From: Leptolyngbya sp. Cla-17
GTDB taxonomy: Bacteria; Cyanobacteriota; Cyanobacteriia; Leptolyngbyales; Leptolyngbyaceae
Length of the DNA stretch: 64,000 nt
Direction: 5' to 3'
NCBI RefSeq assembly: GCF_016807185.1
Contig: NZ_JAEVYN010000001.1
Coordinates: 1,796,781 to 1,860,780, forward strand
The position numbers and the translations under genes are program-made. The notes beneath the pieces were generated by a model. It had not been told where the DNA came from. It was given only the letters and a program-made list of their open reading frames with translations, and ran no database searches. Every line of letters begins with the position of its first letter. The stretch's first letter is position 1. Positions 35,469 through 43,309 of this stretch are shown piece by piece.

Positions 35469-36812
35469 TTCCCATTGCTGCATCAGATAGGTTGCGATGC
35501 GTTGAGCGGCACCGGGAGCGCCCATGCGACGGCGACCATTTTCAGCAATATGCTCTAGCTGTTCTGGATTCCGCAAAACGGATTTCAGCGCATCGGCAAC
35601 GTGGCTAGGATCTTGCACCAAGATAATCGATCGCCCCAGTAAGCGAGTTTGGGCTTCCGCAAATTTGGGTGTGAATTGAGGTCCTTTCCCGGGCAGGGTA
35701 ATGGCGGGCTTGCTTAAACCTACAAATTGCTCAGTCGCGGTGCCTGCCATGGCGATCGCGCAGTCAGCTTGATGCAAACAGTCTGCAAATGCCTGCTGCG
35801 ATATGACTAGCAATGCTTTCCCCTTTTGATACCAGTGGGCGGTAGGATCGGGAAAATAGCGGCTGGCAGAAATGCCGACAGAAGAAACGAGTGCCCATCC
35901 CTGAGCTTCAAGATCATCATGAAGCGGCTCTAAATGGATAGTCGGTGCGATCGCTGCTAAAAACATCAGCGGCTGAGCTGCAAAAGCCTCAACCACCCCT
36001 GCCACTGCCTGCAAAATGTGTTGCCAATTATCATAGGCTTCTGGCACCCGTGAACCGGGCAATAGCAGAACGTTTAAAGCTTGCTGAGACGTTGCAGAAC
36101 CAGTGTCCCAATTAGAGCGGCGCGAATTTGCCGCAGTGGATTCGCTCAAAACGAGCGATCGCGTTTCAGTCGGCTCTAACCCATCCATCATCGGGTTGCC
36201 CAGATCTAAAGCTGGCACCGCTAACGCTTGCAAAATTTGAGTCGTGAGCGTGTCCCGTGGAAACACACCCTGACAGCGATCGCGGCTCATCAGCCACCGC
36301 TCCCAGGGATAGTACACCGACTCTGACCAGGCGTCCCATCTTTCTGTTGTAAATAGTTTGCTGTCATCGTCTCGCAGATAATATTCTGACTTAGCTGTGC
36401 CAATAAAGGTGTAAGGCGCTCCACTGAGCCATGCCAGCAATAGCGGGAAGATGTCTCCCACCGCTAAAATGGTGCCCCCTTGCTGTGCCCACCGCCGAAC
36501 TCCCTGCAATTGAGACCAGGTAAGCTGCACTAATCCGCCCTGAAGGTCGCGCGCTAACTGGCGACTATCCATATAAATGAATCCGCCGGATGGCATCGCC
36601 TTCACAGCGCCAATCAAAGGAATATTCGCCTGTTGGTATGCGCGCCCTTCACCAACCAACGGTAATGCCGCAATTTGAGGTGGATTCGCCTGTGCTTGCA
36701 GGGCTTGCAGCACTCGCACTGCGATAATGTCTTCTCCATGTCCGTTGCTGAGGCACAGCAGTCTCTTGGAAGGAAAATAACGTGGCAAGTGTGGTGGTAG
36801 CAATGGCAGCAA
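35439..36812 (-). CDS. Lipid-A-disaccharide synthase-related protein
   Basis: A 457-residue GT-B-like protein of the lipid-A-disaccharide-synthase-related family (TIGR03492-type), found in cyanobacteria and plants. Landmarks: LLCLSNGHGEDIIAVRVLQAL, VGEGRAYQQANIPLIG, KSEYYLRDDDSK, LLLPGSRVPEAYDNW, AIAMAGTATEQFVGLSKPAITLPGKGPQFTPKFAE. It lacks the classic LpxB context, and no lpx genes are nearby. No ATG exists near the N-terminus; TTG at 36812 or 36803 must start it, the second having AAAGGG about 10 nt upstream. The last residues GGDSNPR are read from tRNA-Ser antisense. Confidence 0.88.
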   Translation of the reverse strand: MLPLLPPHLPRYFPSKRLLCLSNGHGEDIIAVRVLQALQAQANPPQIAALPLVGEGRAYQQANIPLIGAVKAMPSGGFIYMDSRQLARDLQGGLVQLTWSQLQGVRRWAQQGGTILAVGDIFPLLLAWLSGAPYTFIGTAKSEYYLRDDDSKLFTTERWDAWSESVYYPWERWLMSRDRCQGVFPRDTLTTQILQALAVPALDLGNPMMDGLEPTETRSLVLSESTAANSRRSNWDTGSATSQQALNVLLLPGSRVPEAYDNWQHILQAVAGVVEAFAAQPLMFLAAIAPTIHLEPLHDDLEAQGWALVSSVGISASRYFPDPTAHWYQKGKALLVISQQAFADCLHQADCAIAMAGTATEQFVGLSKPAITLPGKGPQFTPKFAEAQTRLLGRSIILVQDPSHVADALKSVLRNPEQLEHIAENGRRRMGAPGAAQRIATYLMQQWERRGGDSNPR

Positions 36813-37201
36813 TCCCTTTAATTCTGAGACTTAAAACACTTCTATAAAATTAGCTAGCTTTGGAAATCCTGATCGCAATACTGAATCTTTAGAGAGGAAG
36901 GTTTCCCGATACTTTTGATGCTCTCTCCTTTTGGGAATCTAGGTGAGGGCACAAAACCTCACTTATCCCTTACACAAGATGGATATGAAGACATATGAAG
37001 GTTTAGGAAGTCATCATCATACCGCATGGATAGAGTACTCAATTGCCCTCCAATCGATTGATTCTGCTAGGGTATTCTAGATGGACGCGATCGCGTGTAC
37101 TTCCCACAGACGCTCCTTCCCCTCCAAAGTTCCAAACTAGGGGTCAAGATTATTCGCCACTCACCCATCCCAATTCCCCTCCATTCGCCCTTTCTCCTTA
37201 A
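36813..37201. other. Intergenic region between two divergent genes
   Basis: About 390 bp between the GT-B-like gene and recQ. A short hairpin (GTGAGG...CCTCAC, near 36943-36962) is the only structure noticed. The part next to recQ is rich in C and T and lacks a normal ribosome site (TTTCTCCTTAAATG). Confidence 0.4.
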
Positions 37202-39421
37202 ATGTCCATCCAGTCTGAGATCGCGACCCAATTCTCCTCCCTCGAACACGCCCTCAAGCATTACTTCGGCTACGATAGCTTTCGACCAGGGCAGCGCCAG
37301 ATTATTGAAAAGTCACTGCAAAATCAAGATGTGTTGGTGATTATGCCCACGGGTGGCGGCAAATCCTTATGCTACCAACTACCAGCTTTGTTGAAACCCG
37401 GATTAAGCATTGTCGTATCGCCATTGATCGCCCTGATGCAAGATCAGGTGCAGGCATTACAAGATAATGGCATTGCTGCCACCTTCCTCAATAGCAGCCT
37501 TAGCGGCGCAGAACTGCGAGAACGGGAACGTGCCGTGGTGGAAGGTGCTGTAAAACTGTTGTATATTGCCCCAGAACGGCTGTTGGGCGACGGGCGACTG
37601 AGTGAGTGGCTGTCGCAGGTTTATGTGTCAAGCATCGCGATCGATGAGGCTCACTGTGTTTCGGAATGGGGGCACGATTTTCGCCCAGATTATCGTCAGT
37701 TGCAGCAGTTGCGCCAAAGCTACCCCAAAGTTCCAGTGATGGCGCTCACCGCCACTGCTACCGAACGGGTGCGGCACGATATTGTTGATCAGCTCAACCT
37801 GCAAGAGCCCGTCGTTCACCTGGCGACCTTTAACCGTCCGAATCTTTACTATGAGGTGCGCCCCAAGCAGCGCCAAACCTACGACGAGTTGCTACAAATT
37901 GCTCGCAACAACTCAGGCTCAGGCATTGTTTACTGTCTCAGCCGCAAACGAGTCGATGAACTGGCGCTGAAACTGCAAAACGATGGGATTCAAGCCTTGC
38001 CTTATCATGCCGGATTGAGCACTGAAACCCGCACCGACAATCAAAACCGCTTCATTCGAGACGACGTACAGGTGATGGTCGCCACCGTTGCTTTTGGCAT
38101 GGGCATCAACAAGCCGGATGTACGCTTTGTCGTGCATTACGATCTACCGCGCAACATTGAAGGTTACTACCAAGAATCAGGACGGGCGGGGCGAGATGAT
38201 GAACCCGCCGACTGCATTCTGTTTTATGGGGCAGGTGATATCAAAACTGTGGAGTTTTTGATTAGTCAAAAGGTTGATCCAGCAACAGGTGAACCACTGG
38301 AAGACGAGCAGCGCATTGCTAGCCAACAATTGCGTCGTGTGGTCAACTATGCCGAAGCGACGGAATGCCGCCGAATTATTCAATTAGGCTACTTTGGCGA
38401 GGCGTTTCCGGGCAACTGCGGCAGTTGTGATAATTGCTGCCATCCTAAACCTGTGGAAGACTGGACGATTGAAGCGCAAAAGTTTCTTTCTTGTGTGGCA
38501 CGGGTGCGGGAACGGTTCGGCATGGGCTATGTAGTTGATGTGCTGCGCGGTTCCAAAAACCAGCGGGTGCTACAAAATGGGCATGAAAAGCTGTCTACTT
38601 ACGCGATCGGCAAAGAGCGCAGCGCTGAGGAGTGGCGCATGTTGGGACGATCGCTGGTGCATCAGGGATTAGTGGACGAAAGCAGCGATGGCTATTCGGT
38701 ACTGAAACTGAATGATTTGAGTTGGGAGGTGTTGCGAAAACAGCGATCGGTGAGTGTGGCAGTTGCACCCGGTCGCATGGCCACAGCAACAGCTAACAGT
38801 GAAACCGATGAGAATATCGAAGCGCTCTTTCAGCGGTTGCAAAATCTGCGTAAGCGCCTTGCTGATCAGCAATCCGTGCCGCCCTACGTCGTGTTTGCCA
38901 ATGCCAGCCTACGCTTAATGGCACAGCAGCAGCCCTTAGACAATGCTCAGTTCTCCCAAATTTCCGGCGTGGGTAGCCGCAAACTTGATCAGTATGGGGA
39001 TGTTTTCTTATCTGAAATTCGTGCTTTTCGAGCAGAAAAAGGGCTTTCCCTTATGCCCTCTACATCGGCTTCGTCCGCTGGTGTACCTTTGCCAACCCAT
39101 TTGCATCGCCCCTCTGATACGCATCGGCTGACCTTACAGCTTTTTCAGCAGGGACTAAAACCGTTTGAAATCGCCGACCAGCGCAACCTGCGAATGAGTA
39201 CGATCATGACCCACCTGGCAGAACTGATTGAGATGGAACACGACATTCCGCTTCATCGTTTGGTGCCCCTTGAGCGGCAGGAGAAGATTTTGCACGCGAT
39301 TGCTACCGTGGGCGGAGACTCACGCCGTCGTATTCGCGATTATTTGGGAGAGATGTACGGTTACGACGAAATTCACCTAGTGCAGGCACATTGGCGACGA
39401 GAAAATTTGGAACAGTCGTAA
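37202..39421 (+). CDS. recQ: ATP-dependent DNA helicase RecQ
   Basis: A 739-residue helicase. Superfamily 2 motifs: SFRPGQRQII, MPTGGGKSLCYQLPAL (Walker A), IDEAHCVSEWGHDFRP (DEAH), ALTATATERVR, VATVAFGMGINKPDVRFVVHYDLP, and QESGRAGRD. The zinc-binding RQC part has CRR...CGSCDNCCHP, followed by winged-helix and HRDC domains. The last ~95 residues (LTLQLFQQGLKPFEIADQRNLRMST) form an extra HTH_40-type domain found in many RecQ proteins. It unwinds 3'-5' in recombination and fork repair. Monocistronic. Confidence 0.96.
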   Translation: MSIQSEIATQFSSLEHALKHYFGYDSFRPGQRQIIEKSLQNQDVLVIMPTGGGKSLCYQLPALLKPGLSIVVSPLIALMQDQVQALQDNGIAATFLNSSLSGAELRERERAVVEGAVKLLYIAPERLLGDGRLSEWLSQVYVSSIAIDEAHCVSEWGHDFRPDYRQLQQLRQSYPKVPVMALTATATERVRHDIVDQLNLQEPVVHLATFNRPNLYYEVRPKQRQTYDELLQIARNNSGSGIVYCLSRKRVDELALKLQNDGIQALPYHAGLSTETRTDNQNRFIRDDVQVMVATVAFGMGINKPDVRFVVHYDLPRNIEGYYQESGRAGRDDEPADCILFYGAGDIKTVEFLISQKVDPATGEPLEDEQRIASQQLRRVVNYAEATECRRIIQLGYFGEAFPGNCGSCDNCCHPKPVEDWTIEAQKFLSCVARVRERFGMGYVVDVLRGSKNQRVLQNGHEKLSTYAIGKERSAEEWRMLGRSLVHQGLVDESSDGYSVLKLNDLSWEVLRKQRSVSVAVAPGRMATATANSETDENIEALFQRLQNLRKRLADQQSVPPYVVFANASLRLMAQQQPLDNAQFSQISGVGSRKLDQYGDVFLSEIRAFRAEKGLSLMPSTSASSAGVPLPTHLHRPSDTHRLTLQLFQQGLKPFEIADQRNLRMSTIMTHLAELIEMEHDIPLHRLVPLERQEKILHAIATVGGDSRRRIRDYLGEMYGYDEIHLVQAHWRRENLEQS

Positions 39422-39503
39422 TTGCTAAGCCATTGGCAAGTAACAGCACTTTGTTGATTCTTAAGTTAATGTTGCAATTTTGTAACAAAGTCTGATATAT
39501 TAA

Positions 39504-39521
39504 TTTACATAAAGTTACAAA
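39504..39521 (+). promoter_or_regulatory. HLR1-like (RpaB-binding) site upstream of hli
   Basis: TTTACATA-AA-GTTACAAA exactly fits the high-light-regulatory consensus (G/T)TTACA(A/T)(A/T) repeated with 2-nt spacing, known to bind the response regulator RpaB. It sits only 18 bp upstream of the ATG, so it probably overlaps the transcription start region and represses under low light. A further inverted half site (TTGTAACAA) lies near 39480-39488. Confidence 0.7.
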
Positions 39522-39539
39522 TTAAGTCAGGAGACTTTC

Positions 39540-39758
39540 ATGAAAAGCGGCGTTGTGGTTGAAGAAGGCGGAAGACAAAACATCTATGCGGTTGAGCCAA
39601 AAATGTATGTAACTGACCAGCCTCAGTTTGGCTTTACCAAATATGCTGAACTCTTCAACGGACGTATGGCAATGATTGGATTTGTCTCTTTATTAGCTTT
39701 AGAAGTTTTTACAGGTCATGGGGTCATTGGATTTTTGGGTAACCTATCCAACCTCTAA
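39540..39758 (+). CDS. High-light-inducible protein (Hlip)
   Basis: A 72-residue one-helix protein: disordered start, KYAELFNGRMAMIGFVSLLALEVF with the ExxNGRxAMxGF chlorophyll-binding motif, and one membrane helix. Hlips bind chlorophyll a and carotenoid, quench energy and assist photosystem II assembly under strong light. The ribosome site AGGAG is at 39529-39533. The upstream HLR1-like site supports light control. A clear terminator follows. Confidence 0.93.
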   Translation: MKSGVVVEEGGRQNIYAVEPKMYVTDQPQFGFTKYAELFNGRMAMIGFVSLLALEVFTGHGVIGFLGNLSNL

Positions 39759-39831
39759 TCTGATTAAGCTTTGGTTACGGTAACGTCGTCAAAGCGTTCG
39801 GTTGCAAAGTGAACGCGATCTCTTACGTTAG

Positions 39832-39855
39832 CCCCAGCTCTCCCTGGGGTTTTTT
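39832..39855 (+). terminator. Terminator of the Hlip gene
   Basis: CCCCAG pairs with CTGGGG around a 6-base loop, followed by six T residues. Confidence 0.85.
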
Positions 39856-39932
39856 AATATGTTTAAACCTATGAACAGCAATGCCATCATAATCATCAGC
39901 ATGAACCTGTACGGTGTAATCAGGAAGCTAGC

Positions 39933-40895
39933 ATGCGTAAAACTCTGATAGACTTCGTTTTGATTGAAATTGGCGTAGGTATTGTTGCTTTAAATCTCGT
40001 TGCTTGTCGATCACCCACCCCATCCTCCAGCGCTCAGTCTGAAGCTCCAACCGCGATTCCCGAAGGGATCGTTTCACGAATCGCCACTTCCTCACCTGCT
40101 GCCCAAACAATCGAATACAAGGTTTACACACTAGCGCGTAGTGTTGTTCACACCGTATCGATACCGCCACAGAGCCAATTTTTAGTCACACCGGCTGTAT
40201 CAGGCACCGTTGAACCGCTTGGAGAACTGGCGCAGCGATACGGGGCGATCGCCGCGATCAATGGTGGCTATTTTGATCCTGAAAATCAAAAATCAATTTC
40301 TCCAGTAACGCTCCAACGGAACGCGATCGCAAAACCTGAAGAGAATGAGCGATTAATGTCTAATCTCAATCTATTGCCCTATCTGGACAAAATTCTCAAT
40401 CGTTCCGAATTTCGTCGTTATCAATGTGGAAAAGTCGTTCAGTATGACATTACTCGTCGTCAAACTGTCCCCCGCGCCGACTGTCAGCTTCAAGATTCTC
40501 TCGGTGCGGGTCCTCAGCTACTTCCTGATGCAACCTTAGTGGAGGAAGGCTTTTTAGAGATTCGCAACCAAAAAGTTATTCGCGATCCCTTAGGAATCAA
40601 TCAGCTTAATGCTCGTAGTGCGATCGGTCTGACTCGCAACAACACAATTATTGGAGTGATGGTGGCGCAAAAGCCTAAATCCCCCACAAGCAGCGGTATG
40701 ACGCTACAAGAACTAGCCGATTTTATGAAAACTTTAGGAGTTGAAAAAGCAATAAACCTGGATGGCGGCAGTTCTTCTTCGCTGTATTATCAGGGTAAGA
40801 CGGTCTATGGCAAAGTGAACGAGTCTGGTCAGCCGATTCAGCGATCAATTAAATCTGCCTTACTGATTCAGCTAATTAAAAAGCCAAGGAACTAG
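39933..40895 (+). CDS. Phosphodiester glycosidase-like (NAGPA) lipoprotein
   Basis: A 320-residue exported protein. Hydrophobic signal and lipobox LNLVAC (lipidated Cys25), then a Pro/Ser linker. The rest is a NAGPA/DUF2233-type domain: AAINGGYFDPENQ, RSAIGLTRNNTIIGVMVA, and the diagnostic AINLDGGSSSSLYYQGKTVYG. Family members remove terminal GlcNAc from phosphodiesters or act on cell-wall glycan links. ATG 39933 is well placed for the signal. Its final codons overlap a hairpin terminator serving the convergent rplY gene. Confidence 0.88.
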   Translation: MRKTLIDFVLIEIGVGIVALNLVACRSPTPSSSAQSEAPTAIPEGIVSRIATSSPAAQTIEYKVYTLARSVVHTVSIPPQSQFLVTPAVSGTVEPLGELAQRYGAIAAINGGYFDPENQKSISPVTLQRNAIAKPEENERLMSNLNLLPYLDKILNRSEFRRYQCGKVVQYDITRRQTVPRADCQLQDSLGAGPQLLPDATLVEEGFLEIRNQKVIRDPLGINQLNARSAIGLTRNNTIIGVMVAQKPKSPTSSGMTLQELADFMKTLGVEKAINLDGGSSSSLYYQGKTVYGKVNESGQPIQRSIKSALLIQLIKKPRN

Positions 40896-40905
40896 CTCCC
40901 TGGCT
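40877..40905 (-). terminator. Terminator of rplY
   Basis: On the minus strand AGCCAGGGA pairs with TTCCTTGGCT and is followed by five T residues. It lies 36 bp after the rplY stop and overlaps the last codons of the convergent gene. Confidence 0.7.
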
Positions 40906-40940
40906 CTATGGCAAATTCATAAATTGAGATTTTGGCTCAA

Positions 40941-41504
40941 TTACTCCTCGCGGCCCGCTACAACACTGGCTACTACACGCTCTGGATCGCCTAGAGCAGC
41001 TACACCTGCTGGCAACACGAGTTGGCTGATGTGAATCGTATCGCCGACTTCCAAATTGGATACATCCACTTCGATATTTTCAGGAATAATAGATGCGGCA
41101 CACCGCACTTCTAAAGATCCCATCGCAGTTTCTAAAGAACCGCCGCTAACCTTGACTCCAGTTGCAGTGCCCACAAAATGAAGCGGAACATTTACTTCCA
41201 GATCACCGTGGTCTGCAACGGCATAAAAGCTAACGTGGTAAGGAGTGCCGCGCCACGGATGGGTTTGCACTTCACGTAGCAATGCCTTACCAGCCCAGGG
41301 CACCTCAGGAACCGTAATATCGATCAGGGTATTGTTAATTGAGGCTTCTCGCATCAATCGTTCAGCCTCTTTTGCACTGAGAACTAAAGAGATAGACTCT
41401 GTTCCCTTATGCCCATACAAAACAGCAGGCAATTTGCCAGATCTGCGGAGCGCATTGGGCTTACTTCCATCAGGACGAGGTTGGCATTCAATCGCAAGTT
41501 TCAT
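40941..41504 (-). CDS. rplY: Ribosomal protein bL25 (Ctc type)
   Basis: A 187-residue long-form bL25. The N-terminal 5S-rRNA-binding domain has RPDGSKPNALRRSGKLPAVLYG and LIDITVPEVPWAGKALLREVQ; the C-terminal TL5/Ctc beta domain has VNVPLHFVGTATGVKVSGGSLE and NIEVDVSNLEVGDTIHI. It binds 5S rRNA in the 50S subunit; long forms are linked to stress in Gram-positives. It lies downstream of purA on the same strand, 62 bp away, possibly in one transcript. Confidence 0.95.
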   Translation of the reverse strand: MKLAIECQPRPDGSKPNALRRSGKLPAVLYGHKGTESISLVLSAKEAERLMREASINNTLIDITVPEVPWAGKALLREVQTHPWRGTPYHVSFYAVADHGDLEVNVPLHFVGTATGVKVSGGSLETAMGSLEVRCAASIIPENIEVDVSNLEVGDTIHISQLVLPAGVAALGDPERVVASVVAGREE

Positions 41505-41566
41505 AACAAAAAATCAAGGATAAGGAGTAGGAATTAAAGCAAATTTTAGCCAAACGATTGAAGCCG

Positions 41567-42925
41567 CTAAACTTCAATTGTTTGACTGGGGGTTTCGGCA
41601 GAACTAGTGCCGTTGGAATATAGCAAAGCGCGTTTAGGTCCATGGATTGGATCTTCAACGATGATGGTTTGATCGCGGCTCGCTCCTAAGGAAACGATCG
41701 CGATCGGAACTTCCATCAACTCTGCCAATAATTTGAGGTAATCCAGTGCCTGCTGAGGCAAATCATCTAAAGTACGACAGTCAGCGGTAGATTGCTTCCA
41801 ACCGGGAACTGTTTTATAGATGGGTTCGCAGCGGGCAAAGGTGCGCGAATTACTAGGAAAATCCTGGCAGCGCTCATTCTTTACTTCATAAGCAACACAA
41901 ACTTTGATCTCATCCATTTCGTCCAATACATCAAGTTTAGTGATTGCCAGGCAATCTAGCCCATTAATCCGAACTGCATATCGACCAATTACGGCATCAA
42001 ACCAGCCACAACGCCGTCGTCGTCCTGTTGTTGTACCAAACTCAGCGCCGCGATCGCAGAGCAACTCACCTATCTCACCATGCAATTCAGTTGGAAAAGG
42101 ACCCTCTCCAACACGGGTAGTATAAGCCTTTGCTACACCAATCACGCGGTCAATCATCGTTGGACCAACTCCTGTTCCAACACAGGCTCCCCCTGCCACT
42201 GGATTAGAAGACGTTACATAGGGATACGTGCCATGATCTAGATCTAGCAGGGTTCCCTGTGCCCCTTCAAACAAAATATTGCGTTTACGCTGGATGGCAT
42301 TGTAGATTCGCAGCGAAGAGTCAATCACATGAGGACGTAACCGTTCCGCATAGAATAGATATTCTTCAATCACATCTTGAGGATTAAGCGGAGGAAGATT
42401 ATAGAGCTTTTCTAAAATGACGTTTTTGTATTCAATCGTCCAACGAAGCCGCTTTCGCAAGGATTCTGAATCCATCAAATCAATCACACGAATGCCAGTT
42501 CGTTCTGATTTATCTGCATAAGTTGGACCAATTCCGCGTCCAGTGGTACCAATTTTGTGCTCCCCCCGACGCTCCTCCGATGCCTGATCGATTAAGCGGT
42601 GATAAGGCATTGTTACATGGGCAGTTTCTGAAATAAGTAGGTTCGCCGTTGAAATACCTAACTCACGAAGCTGATCCAGTTCGCCTAACAGCACTTTTGG
42701 ATCAATAACAGTGCCACATCCGATGATGCATTCGGTATCAGGATAAAGAATACCTGACGGAATTAGGTGCAGCTTAAAAGTCTGATCCTTAACGACAACG
42801 GTATGACCGGCGTTTACCCCGCCTTGATAGCGAACCACCATATCTGCTGATTTGCTAAGCAGATCTGTTATTTTTCCTTTTCCTTCATCGCCCCATTGGG
42901 CGCCAACCACAATGACGTTAGCCAA
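41567..42925 (-). CDS. purA: Adenylosuccinate synthase
   Basis: A 452-residue enzyme joining IMP and aspartate with GTP in AMP biosynthesis. Motifs: VVGAQWGDEGKGKITDLL (P-loop with catalytic Asp), QGGVNAGHTVV (catalytic His), IGTTGRGIGPTYADK, FEGAQGTLLDLDHGTYPYVTSS, and TTGRRRRCGWFD. The length is slightly above the usual ~430 because of a short C-terminal tail (GTSSAETPSQTIEV). ATG start. A 62-bp gap leads to rplY. Confidence 0.97.
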   Translation of the reverse strand: MANVIVVGAQWGDEGKGKITDLLSKSADMVVRYQGGVNAGHTVVVKDQTFKLHLIPSGILYPDTECIIGCGTVIDPKVLLGELDQLRELGISTANLLISETAHVTMPYHRLIDQASEERRGEHKIGTTGRGIGPTYADKSERTGIRVIDLMDSESLRKRLRWTIEYKNVILEKLYNLPPLNPQDVIEEYLFYAERLRPHVIDSSLRIYNAIQRKRNILFEGAQGTLLDLDHGTYPYVTSSNPVAGGACVGTGVGPTMIDRVIGVAKAYTTRVGEGPFPTELHGEIGELLCDRGAEFGTTTGRRRRCGWFDAVIGRYAVRINGLDCLAITKLDVLDEMDEIKVCVAYEVKNERCQDFPSNSRTFARCEPIYKTVPGWKQSTADCRTLDDLPQQALDYLKLLAELMEVPIAIVSLGASRDQTIIVEDPIHGPKRALLYSNGTSSAETPSQTIEV

Positions 42926-43309
42926 GATTTTCTATAGCGTTAGAGTTTGCACAATCTCTAATTATTAAGAACATATGCCTTTATGTCAACTAGCCCACTA
43001 AAGCTTAACTTTAGTAAATTGCAGTCTGTATTGAAATATTTCGTCAAGGCTCAAATATCGTTGACGAATTCTTCACGAGTGCTCTGTTGTTTGCGATGTG
43101 GGTAAGGTCGATCGCAAAAACTCGCCAGCCTTACATCGCAACATAGAAGAATTTCTAGGTAGTATTAAGTAGTTCGTCGTTATGTCCGCTTTACTCTTAC
43201 TAACAATCACATCAGCCTTTTATTAAGTAACAAATAGCAGCTTCTAGAAAATACTTTTCTAAAGAGAATTAAAAATATTCTCTACTAACAATCTTGCGGA
43301 CAACTCATA
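42926..43309. other. Intergenic region between purA and phytochrome operon
   Basis: About 385 bp holding divergent promoters. The half next to the phytochrome gene contains the two tandem palindromes described separately. The rest shows no gene, RNA or terminator. Confidence 0.45.
43245..43283 (+). promoter_or_regulatory. Two tandem palindromes upstream of the phytochrome operon
   Basis: TAGAAAA-TAC-TTTTCTA (43245-43261) is a perfect 7-bp inverted repeat; AGAGAAT, a 7-base spacer and ATTCTCT follow at 43263-43283. They end 26 bp before the ATG. Their AT-rich symmetric form suggests a dimeric regulator site or a folded leader; neither is known. Confidence 0.5.
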
